A stretch of 64,000 bases of DNA from Halochromatium sp. (GCA_010912705.1 POWB01000001.1:347759-411758); one strand, 5' to 3'. Shown: positions 1-10,059, counted from the first letter of the stretch. A program made the numbers and translations. Notes: generated by a model from the letters alone, not told the origin.

Positions 1-618
1 GTCGCGCGTTCGTCCCTGCCGCGCCAGGCGCATCAGCAAGAACAGCAGCGTTGCGATCAGCAGCAGCGTCAGCGAGTAGTAGCGCGCTTGATGACCAAGC
101 CAGACCAGCGAGTGCGAGAAGGCTGCAGCAACCAGCGTGGTCCAGGCCGCTGGCTCGCCGAACGCGGTCCGTGCGAGCAGGAAGATCATCCATAGAAAGA
201 GCGCCGAGAAGAGCACCGCCGGCAACCGGGCGGCAGCCGTTCGCCAACGCATCTCGGCCAGGCTGCGCGGCGTTTGCAGCGGCGCTTGACCGGGCTCGAT
301 CCCAAATAGCCACTGCGAGGCGGCAATCGCATACAGGGGCAGCCAGCCATGATAGATGGCTAGCCCATCGCGGTTGTAGCTGACGTCGTCAAAGGCGTAC
401 TCGGGGTCGCTGTCATTGACCCGAATGAGGGTATTCTCAAAGACTGGAATGCCCAGATACTCACCGACAGGGACGCCCCGCCCATGAATCGAGAGACCAT
501 TGATGGCCGATTCCGCCTCGTCGACCCAAAGCGCTGGGGAGACCAGATAAAGGGCACGGAACAGGGTCCCAAGCAGGATGAGACCAAGGAGCCAAATGAG
601 ACTACGCCTCAGTATCAT
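1..618 (-). CDS. GT-C (PMT/ArnT-like) membrane glycosyltransferase, truncated by window edge
   Basis: The frame is open from an ATG at 618 to the first base of the window, giving 206 residues with no stop, so only the N-terminal part of the gene is visible. The protein begins with a hydrophobic segment (about residues 5-24) followed by a WVDEAES motif. This matches the first periplasmic loop of GT39/GT83-type polyprenyl-phosphate-sugar glycosyltransferases, where an acidic DE pair is catalytic. Later hydrophobic segments lie near residues 83-95, 130-150 and 160-200. From family knowledge it would transfer a lipid-linked sugar to a periplasmic acceptor. A purine-rich AGGGCGG lies upstream. The acceptor is unknown. 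The gene sits near the polysaccharide cluster but is separated from it by ppdK. Confidence 0.72.
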   Translation of the reverse strand, partial: MILRRSLIWLLGLILLGTLFRALYLVSPALWVDEAESAINGLSIHGRGVPVGEYLGIPVFENTLIRVNDSDPEYAFDDVSYNRDGLAIYHGWLPLYAIAASQWLFGIEPGQAPLQTPRSLAEMRWRTAAARLPAVLFSALFLWMIFLLARTAFGEPAAWTTLVAAAFSHSLVWLGHQARYYSLTLLLIATLLFLLMRLARQGRTRD

Positions 619-738
619 CGCGCTAGCCGCCCTGATTGATGGTGGAGCGATCGACGCTTGATTGACCGGCCGCGACGCGGAGACCAGCTCCGCTGAGCCC
701 CGCGCCCGACCGGTCTGCTCTAATTTAAGCGTCTATGC
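619..738. other. Intergenic region with short hairpin
   Basis: The spacer between ppdK and the glycosyltransferase gene, both read on the minus strand. A perfect 6-bp stem (GCGGAG/CTCCGC, 677-693) with a 5-base loop is visible, but no T-run follows on either strand, so it is not a convincing rho-independent terminator. Confidence 0.35.
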
Positions 739-3513
739 TTATTGCGGCCGATGCTTCAGCGCTGCTTGAGCAGCCGCCAGTCTGGCCACCGGCACCCTGG
801 GACCGGAGCAGCTGACATAGTCTAACCCGGCCTGATCGCAGAAGGCGATCGAGGCCGGATGGCCGCCATGCTCACCGCAGATGCCGACGTGCAGATCCTT
901 GCGCGCGGCTCGGCCCCAATCGACCGCGAGCTGCATCAGCTTACCGATGCCACGCTCATCGAGCACCTCGAACGGGTTGTCTTGCAAGACGCTGGACTGG
1001 TTGTAGAGCGGTAGGAACTTGTTCTCGGCATCCTCGCGGGAGAATGAGAACACGGCCTGGGTCAGGTCATTGGTGCCGAAGGAGAAGAACTCGGCCTCGG
1101 CGGCCAAGGACTCGGCACGCATGCAGGCGCGCACCACCTCGATCATGGTGCCAAACTTGAACTTGACCGGCTGACCATGCTTAGCCTGCACCTCAGCGTG
1201 GGCCTCATCGACATAGGCTTTGACCCGCTTGAGCTCTTGCACGGTGCAGACCTGCGGCACCTTGATCTGCGGCTGGATCTCGATACCGGCCTGGGCACAT
1301 TCGGCCGCGGCCTCAAGGATCGCGCGCACCTGCATCTTGTAGATCTCCGGGAAGGAGATCCCTAAGCGCACACCACGATGGCCAAGCATCGGGTTGGTCT
1401 CGTGCAACGCACGCACCTTCTTCAGCATCGCCTCCTTCTTCGCGATCGCCTCCTCGACCATCATCGGGTCCATCACCCGACGCACCGCATCGAACTCATC
1501 GCGCGCCTTATCGGGCGTATGCAGCAGGCCCATCGAGCCGGCCAGCGCGGTCATGCCACGGGTCGCGCCCGCGAGTGCCCGCAGATCGGACAGGTCTTGC
1601 TCGAGCTGATGCTCATCAGGCAGGAACTCGTGGATCGGCGGATCGAGCAGACGAATGGTCACCGGATTCGGCGCCATCACCTCGAACAGCTCGCGGAAGT
1701 CCTGTCGCTGCAGCGGTAGCAAGGCCTCGAGCGCCTCATCGCGCTTTTCTGGGGTCTCGGCGACGATCATCTCGATCACCAACGGCAGACGATCGGTGGC
1801 GTTGAACATGCGCTCGGTGCGCGCTAAGCCAATGCCGACCGCGCCATACTTGCGCGCGTTGCGAGCATCCTCTGGCGTATCGGCGTTGGCCATCACCTTG
1901 AGTCGGGCGACCTCATCGGCCCACTGCAGTAGGGTCGAAAGCTCTGGCGTGAAGTCAGGCTCGACGGTCGCGATCTCACCCAGATAGACGCGGCCTGAGG
2001 AGCCATCGATGGTGATGGTGTCGCCTTCTTTGAAGCTGGTCGCACCAACGATCGCCTCGCGCCGCGAGACATCGACACTGATGCCCTCAGCACCAGCGAC
2101 ACAGGGCTTGCCCATGCCGCGCGCCACGACGGCCGCATGCGAGGTCTTACCGCCGCGTGCGGTCAGGATGCCCTCGGAGGCGAAGAAGCCATGGATATCC
2201 TCGGGCTTAGTCTCCTCACGCACCAGGATCACCTTTTGGCCTAGATCATGACCAAGCTGATGGGCGCGATCGGCATCGAACACCGCGATACCAGCCGCGG
2301 CGCCCGGTGAGGCTGGCAGGCCTTGGGCGACCGGCTCCACCTTCGAGCTCGGGTCCAGGCGCGGGAACAGCATCTGCTCGAGGCTGATCGGATCGATACG
2401 CTGCAGCGCCTGCTCCTTGCTGATCAGACCCTCTTGCTCCATCTCCACCGAGGTGCGCACCATGCCCTGTGCGTTCATCTTGCCGTTGCGCGTCTGCAGG
2501 CAGTAGAGCACGCCGCGCTCGATGGTGAACTCGAAGTCTTGCACCTCGTGGTAGTGGGTCTCGAGCTTAGCGCGCAGCTCGGCCAGCTCTTCGGCCATCT
2601 GCGGCATCTCAACCGTCAGCCGATCGAGCGGTTTCGGGGTGCGGATACCGGCGACCACGTCCTCACCCTGGGCATTGATCAGGTACTCGCCGTAGAGCTT
2701 GTTCTCGCCAGTGCCGGGGTTACGGGTGAAGCCGACACCGGTTGCCGAGTCGTTACCGCGGTTGCCGAACACCATGGTGCAGATGTTCACCGCGGTGCCA
2801 TTGGCCATCTCCGGCGTGATATGGAACTGGTTGCGATAGTCAACCGCACGGCGCCCCATCCAGCTGTTGAAGACCGCCTTGACCGCGATCTCGAGCTGAA
2901 CCATGGGGTCAGATGGAAACGGCTTGCCGGTGTGCTCCTCGACCACCTTTAAGAAGCGCTCGCTCATCTCCTTGAGATCGGCCGCCGAGAGGTCAACATC
3001 TTGCTTGGCGTGCGCGGCCTCCTTGACGATGTTGAACTCATGGTCGAAGGCCTCGTCAGAGACGCCGAGCGCCACCTTGCCAAACAGCTGGATGAAACGC
3101 CGATAAGAGTCGTAGCCAAAGCGCTCGTCGCCAGTAGCCTTGATCTCGCCTTGCAGCGTTTCCGCGTTCAGGCCCAGGTTGAGGATGGTGTCCATCATGC
3201 CCGGCATCGACATCGCCGAGCCCGAGCGCACCGAGACCAGCAGCGGGTTATCGGGGTTGCCGAAACCCTTGCCGGTCTTACGCTCCAGCGCCGCCATCTG
3301 CGCCTGCACCTCATCCATCACACCAGCCGGCAGTTGCCGATCAGGCGTATCCAGATACGCCAGGCAGGCCTCGGTGGTGATAACGAAGCCGGGCGGGACA
3401 TTGAGGCCAATCTGCGTCATCTCGCAGAGATTGGCGCCCTTGCCGCCGAGCAGTTTCTTGTTCTTGCCATCGCCCTCGTCGAAGGCGAATACCCACTTAG
3501 TCGTCTCAGTCAT
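739..3513 (-). CDS. ppdK: Pyruvate, phosphate dikinase
   Basis: Interconverts pyruvate, ATP and phosphate with phosphoenolpyruvate, AMP and pyrophosphate in the cytoplasm; in autotrophs it usually works in the gluconeogenic direction. The N-terminal ATP-grasp region starts with KWVFAFDEGDGKNKKLLGGK. The phosphohistidine domain carries GGKTSHAAVVARG near residue 458, and the PEP/pyruvate barrel ends with the catalytic-cysteine motif CGEHGGHP near residue 878. The ATG at 3513 is chosen because GAGGA lies 8 bases upstream and the protein then starts MTETTKWVF. An in-frame ATG at 3552 would add 13 residues without a ribosome-binding site. The 924-residue length is normal to slightly long for the family. 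It is monocistronic here. Confidence 0.95.
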   Translation of the reverse strand: MTETTKWVFAFDEGDGKNKKLLGGKGANLCEMTQIGLNVPPGFVITTEACLAYLDTPDRQLPAGVMDEVQAQMAALERKTGKGFGNPDNPLLVSVRSGSAMSMPGMMDTILNLGLNAETLQGEIKATGDERFGYDSYRRFIQLFGKVALGVSDEAFDHEFNIVKEAAHAKQDVDLSAADLKEMSERFLKVVEEHTGKPFPSDPMVQLEIAVKAVFNSWMGRRAVDYRNQFHITPEMANGTAVNICTMVFGNRGNDSATGVGFTRNPGTGENKLYGEYLINAQGEDVVAGIRTPKPLDRLTVEMPQMAEELAELRAKLETHYHEVQDFEFTIERGVLYCLQTRNGKMNAQGMVRTSVEMEQEGLISKEQALQRIDPISLEQMLFPRLDPSSKVEPVAQGLPASPGAAAGIAVFDADRAHQLGHDLGQKVILVREETKPEDIHGFFASEGILTARGGKTSHAAVVARGMGKPCVAGAEGISVDVSRREAIVGATSFKEGDTITIDGSSGRVYLGEIATVEPDFTPELSTLLQWADEVARLKVMANADTPEDARNARKYGAVGIGLARTERMFNATDRLPLVIEMIVAETPEKRDEALEALLPLQRQDFRELFEVMAPNPVTIRLLDPPIHEFLPDEHQLEQDLSDLRALAGATRGMTALAGSMGLLHTPDKARDEFDAVRRVMDPMMVEEAIAKKEAMLKKVRALHETNPMLGHRGVRLGISFPEIYKMQVRAILEAAAECAQAGIEIQPQIKVPQVCTVQELKRVKAYVDEAHAEVQAKHGQPVKFKFGTMIEVVRACMRAESLAAEAEFFSFGTNDLTQAVFSFSREDAENKFLPLYNQSSVLQDNPFEVLDERGIGKLMQLAVDWGRAARKDLHVGICGEHGGHPASIAFCDQAGLDYVSCSGPRVPVARLAAAQAALKHRPQ

Positions 3514-3662
3514 GCTCTCAGTCCTCGGGTTAGAGTTAGTTAGGATCATCAATACTATCTATTTCAACGAGCCCTGCGGCTGTTGGGAAGTGTCCGAAAT
3601 CAACTGGTCACAGAGTAACAGACCAAATGCTGATATTGGCTGATCTTAGAGGGGGCCTGACC

Positions 3663-3698
3663 CTTTTGTAACAACTTTTGTAACAACTATTGTAACTA
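3663..3698. repeat. Three tandem 12-bp repeats upstream of the esterase gene
   Basis: Two exact copies of CTTTTGTAACAA are followed by a third copy with two changes, CTATTGTAACTA. They end 36 bases before the hydrolase start codon. Their position and spacing of just over one helical turn would suit a repeated operator, but no regulator is known. Confidence 0.6.
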
Positions 3699-3734
3699 AT
3701 TGATAATAAGCAATAAAAAGACCAGGACACCTGT

Positions 3735-5192
3735 ATGAACAGAAGACTCGGATTGCGTACTGCAATCATCACCATCCTCCTGCTCACCCCAGTCAAGGCG
3801 GCTACGCCAGCGCCCTGCAACTTCGAGGGCCACCCTCAAACACCGGCCCAACTCTTGGCATGCGCCCTACGCTTTGAGCGAGCTGTGACCGGCACCCAGC
3901 AGTTCCGCTACTCACGCGCCCGCGATCTGCGGCCGGGGCAACTGATCGCTGAGCTCGAAGAACTGACCCTGGTCGGCCCCGATCAGCTACAGATTGCTGT
4001 CAACAACGGTTGGGGAGACTACCGCTATCAGTTCTCGGCGCTGAGACGCCAGCCAAACGCTCGCTCGGCACAAGCGCTCCCAGCGTCAGGGCGGGTCAAG
4101 CTTGCGGAACTGCGCTGGGCGGACCTGGCTCGTTTGACCCCAGCACATCGCCCACAGCTTCGCGGCCAAATCGATCAGGTCGAAGAGCAAGGTCGAGTGC
4201 TCATCGGCCGTTTTGCCTTTGCTAGTGAAGACATTGACGCACGCCTGGTGCTGACGGATGAAGCAGATGGCGGTCCACAGCCCGCCGCAGGCTGGCGCAA
4301 TATCCCCTACGGAGCCCACTGGCAGCAGACCATCGACTTCTACCCGGCGCAGACGATGGCCCCTGGCTCAGCTGCGACAGCAACCGAGGCCAGACCGCGT
4401 CCGCTGGTCATCGCTATCCACGGTGGCGGCTGGGGCGCACTCGACAAGGACAACACCTTTGGTTTGCAGGCCATTTTGCCGCAACAGGGCATCCATGTCG
4501 CCTCGATCAATTACCGCTTCATTCATACCGCCCCCGCGCAGGGCATCAGACCACCGGTGCGGATGCCCCTGGAAGATGCCGCTCGCGCCCTGCAGACGCT
4601 GCGTTGGCTCGCCGATGAGCTGAAGATCGACCCCGAGCGCGTCGGGGCCCTGGGCGGCTCGGCCGGCGGCTTCACCGCCCTCTGGCTGGCGCTGCACCAA
4701 GACATGGCGGACCCGGATAGCACTGATCCGATTGCGCGCGAATCAACACGCCTGCAGGCCGCGGCCGGCATCGACGCCCAGACCTCGCTTGACCCCGCCC
4801 AGATGCGCGCCTGGATACCAACGATCAACTATGGCGCCCATGCCTTTGGGATCTACGACCCCGCCGGCCGGGCAGCAGCCTTTGCAACCTGGCTTGGACG
4901 TCGGGACCAGTTACTGGATCAGATCGAGCGCTATTCACCCTATGCACTGGCCGCGGCTGATGCGCCACCGATTCACCTCAGCTACCCCGAGCGCGGACTG
5001 ACAGCGGCTCCCGGGGAAAGCGGCTGGGCCGCCCACGCACCACAGTTCGGTGTCCAGCTGTATCAGCGTTTGCAGGGGCTCGGGGTCGAGAGCTATCTGC
5101 ATCACCAAGCGTATACCGATCCACACTTTGGCGCCGACTATGCGGCCTTCCTGATCGAGATTCTGAATCGAGATTCTGAATCTGAATCCTGA
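3735..5192 (+). CDS. Secreted alpha/beta hydrolase (BD-FAE/HSL-like esterase)
   Basis: A 485-residue protein with a signal peptide (residues 1-22, cleavage after VKA). About 180 residues follow that I do not recognise, then an alpha/beta-hydrolase domain. The oxyanion motif HGGGW is near residue 229, the nucleophile elbow GGSAGG with the catalytic Ser is near 309, and a plausible catalytic His (DPHFGADY) is near 463. HGGG plus GxSAGG is typical of esterases that deacylate polysaccharides or small esters. AGGA sits 7 bases before the ATG. The gene lies between ppdK and the glycoside hydrolase next to the exopolysaccharide operon, so a role in removing acyl groups from that polymer is possible but is inference. 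Confidence 0.8.
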   Translation: MNRRLGLRTAIITILLLTPVKAATPAPCNFEGHPQTPAQLLACALRFERAVTGTQQFRYSRARDLRPGQLIAELEELTLVGPDQLQIAVNNGWGDYRYQFSALRRQPNARSAQALPASGRVKLAELRWADLARLTPAHRPQLRGQIDQVEEQGRVLIGRFAFASEDIDARLVLTDEADGGPQPAAGWRNIPYGAHWQQTIDFYPAQTMAPGSAATATEARPRPLVIAIHGGGWGALDKDNTFGLQAILPQQGIHVASINYRFIHTAPAQGIRPPVRMPLEDAARALQTLRWLADELKIDPERVGALGGSAGGFTALWLALHQDMADPDSTDPIARESTRLQAAAGIDAQTSLDPAQMRAWIPTINYGAHAFGIYDPAGRAAAFATWLGRRDQLLDQIERYSPYALAAADAPPIHLSYPERGLTAAPGESGWAAHAPQFGVQLYQRLQGLGVESYLHHQAYTDPHFGADYAAFLIEILNRDSESES

Positions 5193-5212
5193 AGCACCAG
5201 GCTCAGCCACGC

Positions 5213-7159
5213 TCAGAAATCAGCCAGCTCAGAATCCTTAGCTTCGTCGCCCTCAGGCGCGGCTAGTGACCGCGTCGATGGGTGATCAGCGTTGTCAACG
5301 CTTGCCTCGTTGTTGCTCGCTCTCCTCTTCAGAACCTCGATCGCATAGCGCCAGGATGAGGGCGCCTGCAGCACATCCAGATTCACTGGCCCGCGCTGAT
5401 AGGCCTTGAGGGCATCGTACTTGGGTGAGCCATACTCATGGACTTGCTCCAAGGCCCCCCAGCTCCCATAGCGGCCAGGGGTAGCGATATCACTGAAATG
5501 CATCAGCAGGGTGCCACCGCCTGTTTGCCAATCTTCCAGATAGCGGCGGTAGAGCTGTCCCATCCGGGGGTCGCGGTTAGCGCTCACGAACAGCTGGGTA
5601 ATTGCCTCATTGTTGACCACCAGACCAACGCCGACCAGATGCTGACCGCCCTCATAGCCTAGCACCGGGAGTCCAAAATCCTCGGCCACAGCGATGTTCC
5701 GCTCAAGCCAGTCAGCGGCCTGCACCAACGCCCCCTGTGCCGGCGCATCGGGTAATTGCCCGCCTTCCGCAAGCTCAGTGAAAAGCAAGTCGAGCCCCTC
5801 AGCCCCTCGCTCGGCCCAGTCTTGCAGGATCTGCTCGTAGCTTGAACTGCCCAGGTAACCGCCGAAATAATTGGCAATCGTGATGGCGTCGATCCCATGC
5901 GCCACACAGGGAGCCCCCTCGCTCCAGAGTGGACACTCCAGGGCCTGTTGCACGACCCAAGGATTGGCCGCCTGCCCGGCCATGACGCAGATGACGCGGT
6001 CAGCGGCATCGCCAAATACCAACTTCCAGCGTTCGCAGACCTCAGCGGTGCGCTTTCCATACCAGTTCATGGTCTTGGTGAAGAGGGACTCCCTCCCCCC
6101 TGGCCAGAGTACCTCGGCCTGCTCCGCCACCCAGGCCTTTTGGGAAAAGGTCGAGTTCCAGACCTCGTTTGAATACTCGAGATAGATCGGCTGATCCACA
6201 GCCAAGGTATCCCGTGTGAGCTGGGCCAACTCCTCGACATACTGATCATCAGCCAGATGTGGCAGGGTCAGCCAGACCCCAGCGCCAAGCCGGTTGGCCA
6301 ACGCCAGCATCAGCTCGGGTGGAACGCCAGCGGCCCCGGTGTAGGCCGCGTCCTCGGGTCGGGCACGCTGCTCCCAATGCTCGATCGGGCTGCCGTTGGT
6401 GCGCATCCATTCCATGAACCGCAACACCTGATAGGGTCTCGTGCGGGCAAGAAAGTCAGGATTAAACCACTCACCAGCCGCCAGCAGGGCCTCGCGATCC
6501 TCGCGCACCAAACGAAAGTTGCGTAGATAATCTCCGTTACCTTGCGGATCGGTCGAATAGATCTGGATATGGACGACGCCTCGGGCAGGATCGATCTCGA
6601 GCAGATCACGTCCCGGCCTAGACTCGGCCTCGAGCAAGCGGGCCCCAAGCCGATAGCGCAGCTCGCCCTCCCCTTCATAAAGCATCAGATAGCGACCCGC
6701 TGGAAGCCTATTTGGTAAGGCCAACACTGTCGCCACGATCGAGAAGCCAGGCTCATCGGGAGCCGGCAGCGAGCGCACCCAGTCTTGGGCATCTAGATCG
6801 AGTTCGGCGGCCTCACCGGTATCCCAGGCTCCGTTGCAGTCCGCGTCTCGTACCGGATCACATTGGGTAAACCAGGGCCGGGCCTGCTTGAAGAGGTTTA
6901 GGAACGGCAGCTGCGTTGACCAATCCTCGAGGGCACGCAGATTCGTCCCGAGCCGTGGATGGGGCTCGACAACGGCTGTGGCCGCGGCGACGCTCATGGG
7001 AGGTGCAGATTGTGCCAACTGGCCGTTTGGCAACGGCATGAGCAAGAAGCCGATCGAGGCCGTCACCACGATGACGAAGATGCTGACAGCCCACAGCTCT
7101 TTTTCTCGCTTCAGAGCAGTGCTAGAACCCTGCGCCCTCACTAAAATCGCCCTAAGCAT
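5213..7159 (-). CDS. Membrane-anchored clan GH-A-like glycoside hydrolase
   Basis: The protein has 648 residues. A short basic N-terminus is followed by one hydrophobic segment (about 24-43), so it is probably anchored in the inner membrane with the rest periplasmic. The region after it (PRLGTNLRALEDW) resembles large hydrolase-like proteins found in polysaccharide clusters. YLEYSNEVWN near residue 330 fits the Asn-Glu acid/base motif of (beta/alpha)8 clan GH-A enzymes, and GYEGG near residue 500 could hold the nucleophile Glu. The substrate cannot be told from sequence. It is divergently transcribed from the export operon across a 240-base gap and may trim the exopolysaccharide. The C-terminal 40 residues are charged and low in complexity. 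Confidence 0.65.
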   Translation of the reverse strand: MLRAILVRAQGSSTALKREKELWAVSIFVIVVTASIGFLLMPLPNGQLAQSAPPMSVAAATAVVEPHPRLGTNLRALEDWSTQLPFLNLFKQARPWFTQCDPVRDADCNGAWDTGEAAELDLDAQDWVRSLPAPDEPGFSIVATVLALPNRLPAGRYLMLYEGEGELRYRLGARLLEAESRPGRDLLEIDPARGVVHIQIYSTDPQGNGDYLRNFRLVREDREALLAAGEWFNPDFLARTRPYQVLRFMEWMRTNGSPIEHWEQRARPEDAAYTGAAGVPPELMLALANRLGAGVWLTLPHLADDQYVEELAQLTRDTLAVDQPIYLEYSNEVWNSTFSQKAWVAEQAEVLWPGGRESLFTKTMNWYGKRTAEVCERWKLVFGDAADRVICVMAGQAANPWVVQQALECPLWSEGAPCVAHGIDAITIANYFGGYLGSSSYEQILQDWAERGAEGLDLLFTELAEGGQLPDAPAQGALVQAADWLERNIAVAEDFGLPVLGYEGGQHLVGVGLVVNNEAITQLFVSANRDPRMGQLYRRYLEDWQTGGGTLLMHFSDIATPGRYGSWGALEQVHEYGSPKYDALKAYQRGPVNLDVLQAPSSWRYAIEVLKRRASNNEASVDNADHPSTRSLAAPEGDEAKDSELADF

Positions 7160-7401
7160 CCCGCTGACCCCGTCTACACATCTACAATGCCCTCAGGTGT
7201 TGAGCAGGGTTCTCGATACGGCCTCCTCAGCTGGAGAGCACTCAATCAAGACCCTACCTTGCTCGAACCTACTTTACACTTAGCATGTCTCATCGTCTAA
7301 ATGACATGCTGACCAGACCCCCTAGCGCAAGTGCGCCGGAATCGATGTCACCTGCCCAACTTGCACAACGCTTACTGAAACCAGGCTCTTCACCACAGCG
7401 G

Positions 7402-8415
7402 ATGCGAAGGCTGATCGTTATCATTTTTGCTATGACAGCTCCCGCCTGTAGCTTTATGACGGCTACGCCACCGCTGCCCAAGGACCGCCCCAACGAAACC
7501 TTCGTCGTCAACGAGAAAAACGATGCCTACAGTACGGCAACCGCCTTAGCGGCCTTTAACAATCCCCCGCCTCCCACCTACGAGCTTGGCCCTGGAGATA
7601 AGCTCAGCATCACCTTCTGGCGCCGCCCTGAGCTATCAGGTGAGCATGTTGTAGGTCCGGATGGTTACATTAGTCTGCCAGTCGCAGGCCCAATCAAACT
7701 GGGTAGTCTTGGCCGCGAGGAAGCCCATCAAGCTGTTACCCAGGCCTTCGCTCGTTTTTACGAAACGCCGCTGATCTCAATTGAAGTCACCGATTATGTC
7801 TCCAACCGAATTCTGATACTAGGGCGAGTCACTAACCCTGGTGCATTGCAGTTCACTAATCCTCCAACCTTGCTTGAGGCCATTACCCTTGCCGGTGGCC
7901 TTCCGGTCGGCGGAACCGGGGCGGAAAAGGCAACCCTGACCCGTTGCGCCGTGTTTCGTGGTCGCGATCGCGTTGTCTGGGTGAGTCTCAAGGACCTGCT
8001 GGCAGGGCGAAATCTGGCCTTGAACCTGCAACTCCGCGCCGGTGATCTCGTCTATATCCCAGACGCCGATGACCAGCTAGTCTATGCCCTTGGACAGGTC
8101 AACGGTCCAGGTGCTTATAATCTCAGTCCCGAAATGACTCTCCTTGATATCATTGCGCGCGCTGGCGGCTTGACTGAGGATGGTGACCCCAGACAGATAA
8201 CCTTGGTGCGTCCCTCAGAAAATGCGAGCATGACCGTCGATCTACGCGATCTACTTCGGCCTGAGCCACAACTGAATGTCTCTCTATCTCAAGGGGATGT
8301 ACTCTATGTTCCAAGCAGCGGCCTTGGGCGAGTCGGATATCTGATGCGTCAAATCAACCCGGTCACATCCTTCTTGATCTTCACTCAGACCTTCACCGGC
8401 ATCAACAGCGACTAG
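7402..8415 (+). CDS. Polysaccharide export outer-membrane lipoprotein (Wza/OPX family)
   Basis: Forms the outer-membrane channel for capsule or EPS export. The chosen ATG at 7402 gives MRRLIVIIFAMTAPACSF, a lipoprotein signal with lipobox APAC. An in-frame ATG at 7285 would add 39 residues in front of the signal and has no clear ribosome-binding site, but it cannot be excluded. A Poly_export domain (GDKLSITFWRRPELSGEH) is followed by two SLBB domains (GRVTNPGALQF and GQVNGPGAYNL). First gene of a tightly packed + strand operon running to about 17.2 kb; the flippase gene starts 12 bases downstream. Confidence 0.88.
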   Translation: MRRLIVIIFAMTAPACSFMTATPPLPKDRPNETFVVNEKNDAYSTATALAAFNNPPPPTYELGPGDKLSITFWRRPELSGEHVVGPDGYISLPVAGPIKLGSLGREEAHQAVTQAFARFYETPLISIEVTDYVSNRILILGRVTNPGALQFTNPPTLLEAITLAGGLPVGGTGAEKATLTRCAVFRGRDRVVWVSLKDLLAGRNLALNLQLRAGDLVYIPDADDQLVYALGQVNGPGAYNLSPEMTLLDIIARAGGLTEDGDPRQITLVRPSENASMTVDLRDLLRPEPQLNVSLSQGDVLYVPSSGLGRVGYLMRQINPVTSFLIFTQTFTGINSD

Positions 8416-8427
8416 GTAGCGATACTC

Positions 8428-10059
8428 ATGCCAACCTCTCATGGCACCACTGACAACAACACCACTACCGACTCGCCGAATCATGCAGCAGAAACCAAAG
8501 ACGCCTTATCGCGCAATGTTAGTGTGCAGATGGTGGCGAAGGTTGGCTATTTAGTCACCCGCTTTCTCATCCCTCCATTTGTATTAGCGCATATTGGCCT
8601 CGAAGCCTATGGCATCTGGGCCACAGCCTTTGTGCTGGTGAGCTACCTAGGTATTTCGACCTTTGGTATCTCTAATGTCTACATCAAATATGTCGCCGAA
8701 TATTCCGCCAAGCGCGAATATCACCGCGCCAACGGCATCTTAGCGACAGGCGTCTTGATTACGACCAGCCTTAGCCTCCTACTGTTTATGCTGGTCTATC
8801 TTCTCCTGCCGCAATTGCTCATTTGGCTGAAGGTAACACCTGAAATTCAAGCGCAGGCTGGCGAAGTCGTGCTGATCGTCGTCGCGGTCTTCCTCTCGTC
8901 GATTGCATTTTCTGTATTTAAGGATACTTTAATCGGTCGCCAGCGAATTACCGCACAACAGACGATCTGGGTCATTGGCTACCTCATCGAGACGATACTG
9001 ATCTTTACCTTAGTCGGCCTAGGGCGCGGTTTGCAAGGACTCGCTGAGGCCTATCTCATTCGCATGCTCATTGAAACGGTCCTTGCGTTAATCACAGTTG
9101 TCAGAACCGAGCGCTGGTTTAGCCTGTCACCAAAGCATATCACTAGAGAGTCGCTGCGTGTCATCCTGCAGTTTGGTGGCACCGTGCAGCTACTCGGCTT
9201 TATGGCCATCCTCTTGCATTCTATCGAGCGCCTCCTTGCTGCAACCTTAATTGGCGTCAAGGCAGCCGGACTAGTTGATATTGCCAAGAAGCTCCCAGGT
9301 ATGGCGGGAACCATCCCGAGTGTCTTTGCCACGGCCTTCATCCCCGCAGCTTCTTATATGCACAGCGGGCTTGAGAATGACCCCAACGGCCGCGCGAGCC
9401 TGTCCAAGTTATACCTTAAAGGTGGCAGATACATGAATCTGACTGCCGCCTTCGTCTGCGCTTTTCTCGTCGTCTTACCTCAACCCATTCTCGATGTTTG
9501 GCTAGGTCAGCAATACCCAGGGGCGGCAGTGATGATGCTTCTGTTTGCTATCTCAGTTCAGGTCAATCAGCTGACTGGTCCAGGCACATCTATCCTCAAT
9601 GGCATCGGACGCCCGCATGAAGGGTTCTACTACACCATTCCGAATATTCTCCTTTTGCTTTTACTGGTACCAGCATCTTGGCTGATCACCGGTAGTTGGC
9701 AGCTACTTCCCATTGTCGTGGCAATCATCTTGTCAACGCTGCTATCAGCATTTGTATTCATCGTCCGCGCCAATCGCTTACTCAGGATCAGCTCCAGAGA
9801 CTACTTGCAACGCGTCTTTATACCAGGCTTACTGCCTTATCTCGTTGGGGCTCTCGTCGCCGCGCCATTTAACCTCTTACCGGATGGACTCGAGCGACTC
9901 GAGCTAGCCGCCATCGTACTTGGCGCTGGGCTTATTTATAGCTGCATCACCTTAGCATCTATCTTTTTCTTGGTGTTTGATCCTGGAGAGCGGGCATGGT
10001 TTCAGTCTATTGCCGCTCGTTATCTTAACCGTATAGCAAGCAAGAAAATTTCGACGTGA
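8428..10059 (+). CDS. Wzx-type polysaccharide flippase
   Basis: A 543-residue integral membrane protein with roughly 12-14 hydrophobic segments spread over the whole length, typical of the MATE/MOP superfamily of lipid-linked oligosaccharide flippases. After a polar N-terminus of about 30 residues, the first helices carry VGYLVTRFLIPPFVLAHIGL, a pattern common in Wzx proteins. It would move the undecaprenyl-linked repeat unit across the inner membrane. Its stop codon overlaps the GTG start of the co-polymerase gene (GTGA), which indicates translational coupling. Confidence 0.85.
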   Translation: MPTSHGTTDNNTTTDSPNHAAETKDALSRNVSVQMVAKVGYLVTRFLIPPFVLAHIGLEAYGIWATAFVLVSYLGISTFGISNVYIKYVAEYSAKREYHRANGILATGVLITTSLSLLLFMLVYLLLPQLLIWLKVTPEIQAQAGEVVLIVVAVFLSSIAFSVFKDTLIGRQRITAQQTIWVIGYLIETILIFTLVGLGRGLQGLAEAYLIRMLIETVLALITVVRTERWFSLSPKHITRESLRVILQFGGTVQLLGFMAILLHSIERLLAATLIGVKAAGLVDIAKKLPGMAGTIPSVFATAFIPAASYMHSGLENDPNGRASLSKLYLKGGRYMNLTAAFVCAFLVVLPQPILDVWLGQQYPGAAVMMLLFAISVQVNQLTGPGTSILNGIGRPHEGFYYTIPNILLLLLLVPASWLITGSWQLLPIVVAIILSTLLSAFVFIVRANRLLRISSRDYLQRVFIPGLLPYLVGALVAAPFNLLPDGLERLELAAIVLGAGLIYSCITLASIFFLVFDPGERAWFQSIAARYLNRIASKKIST

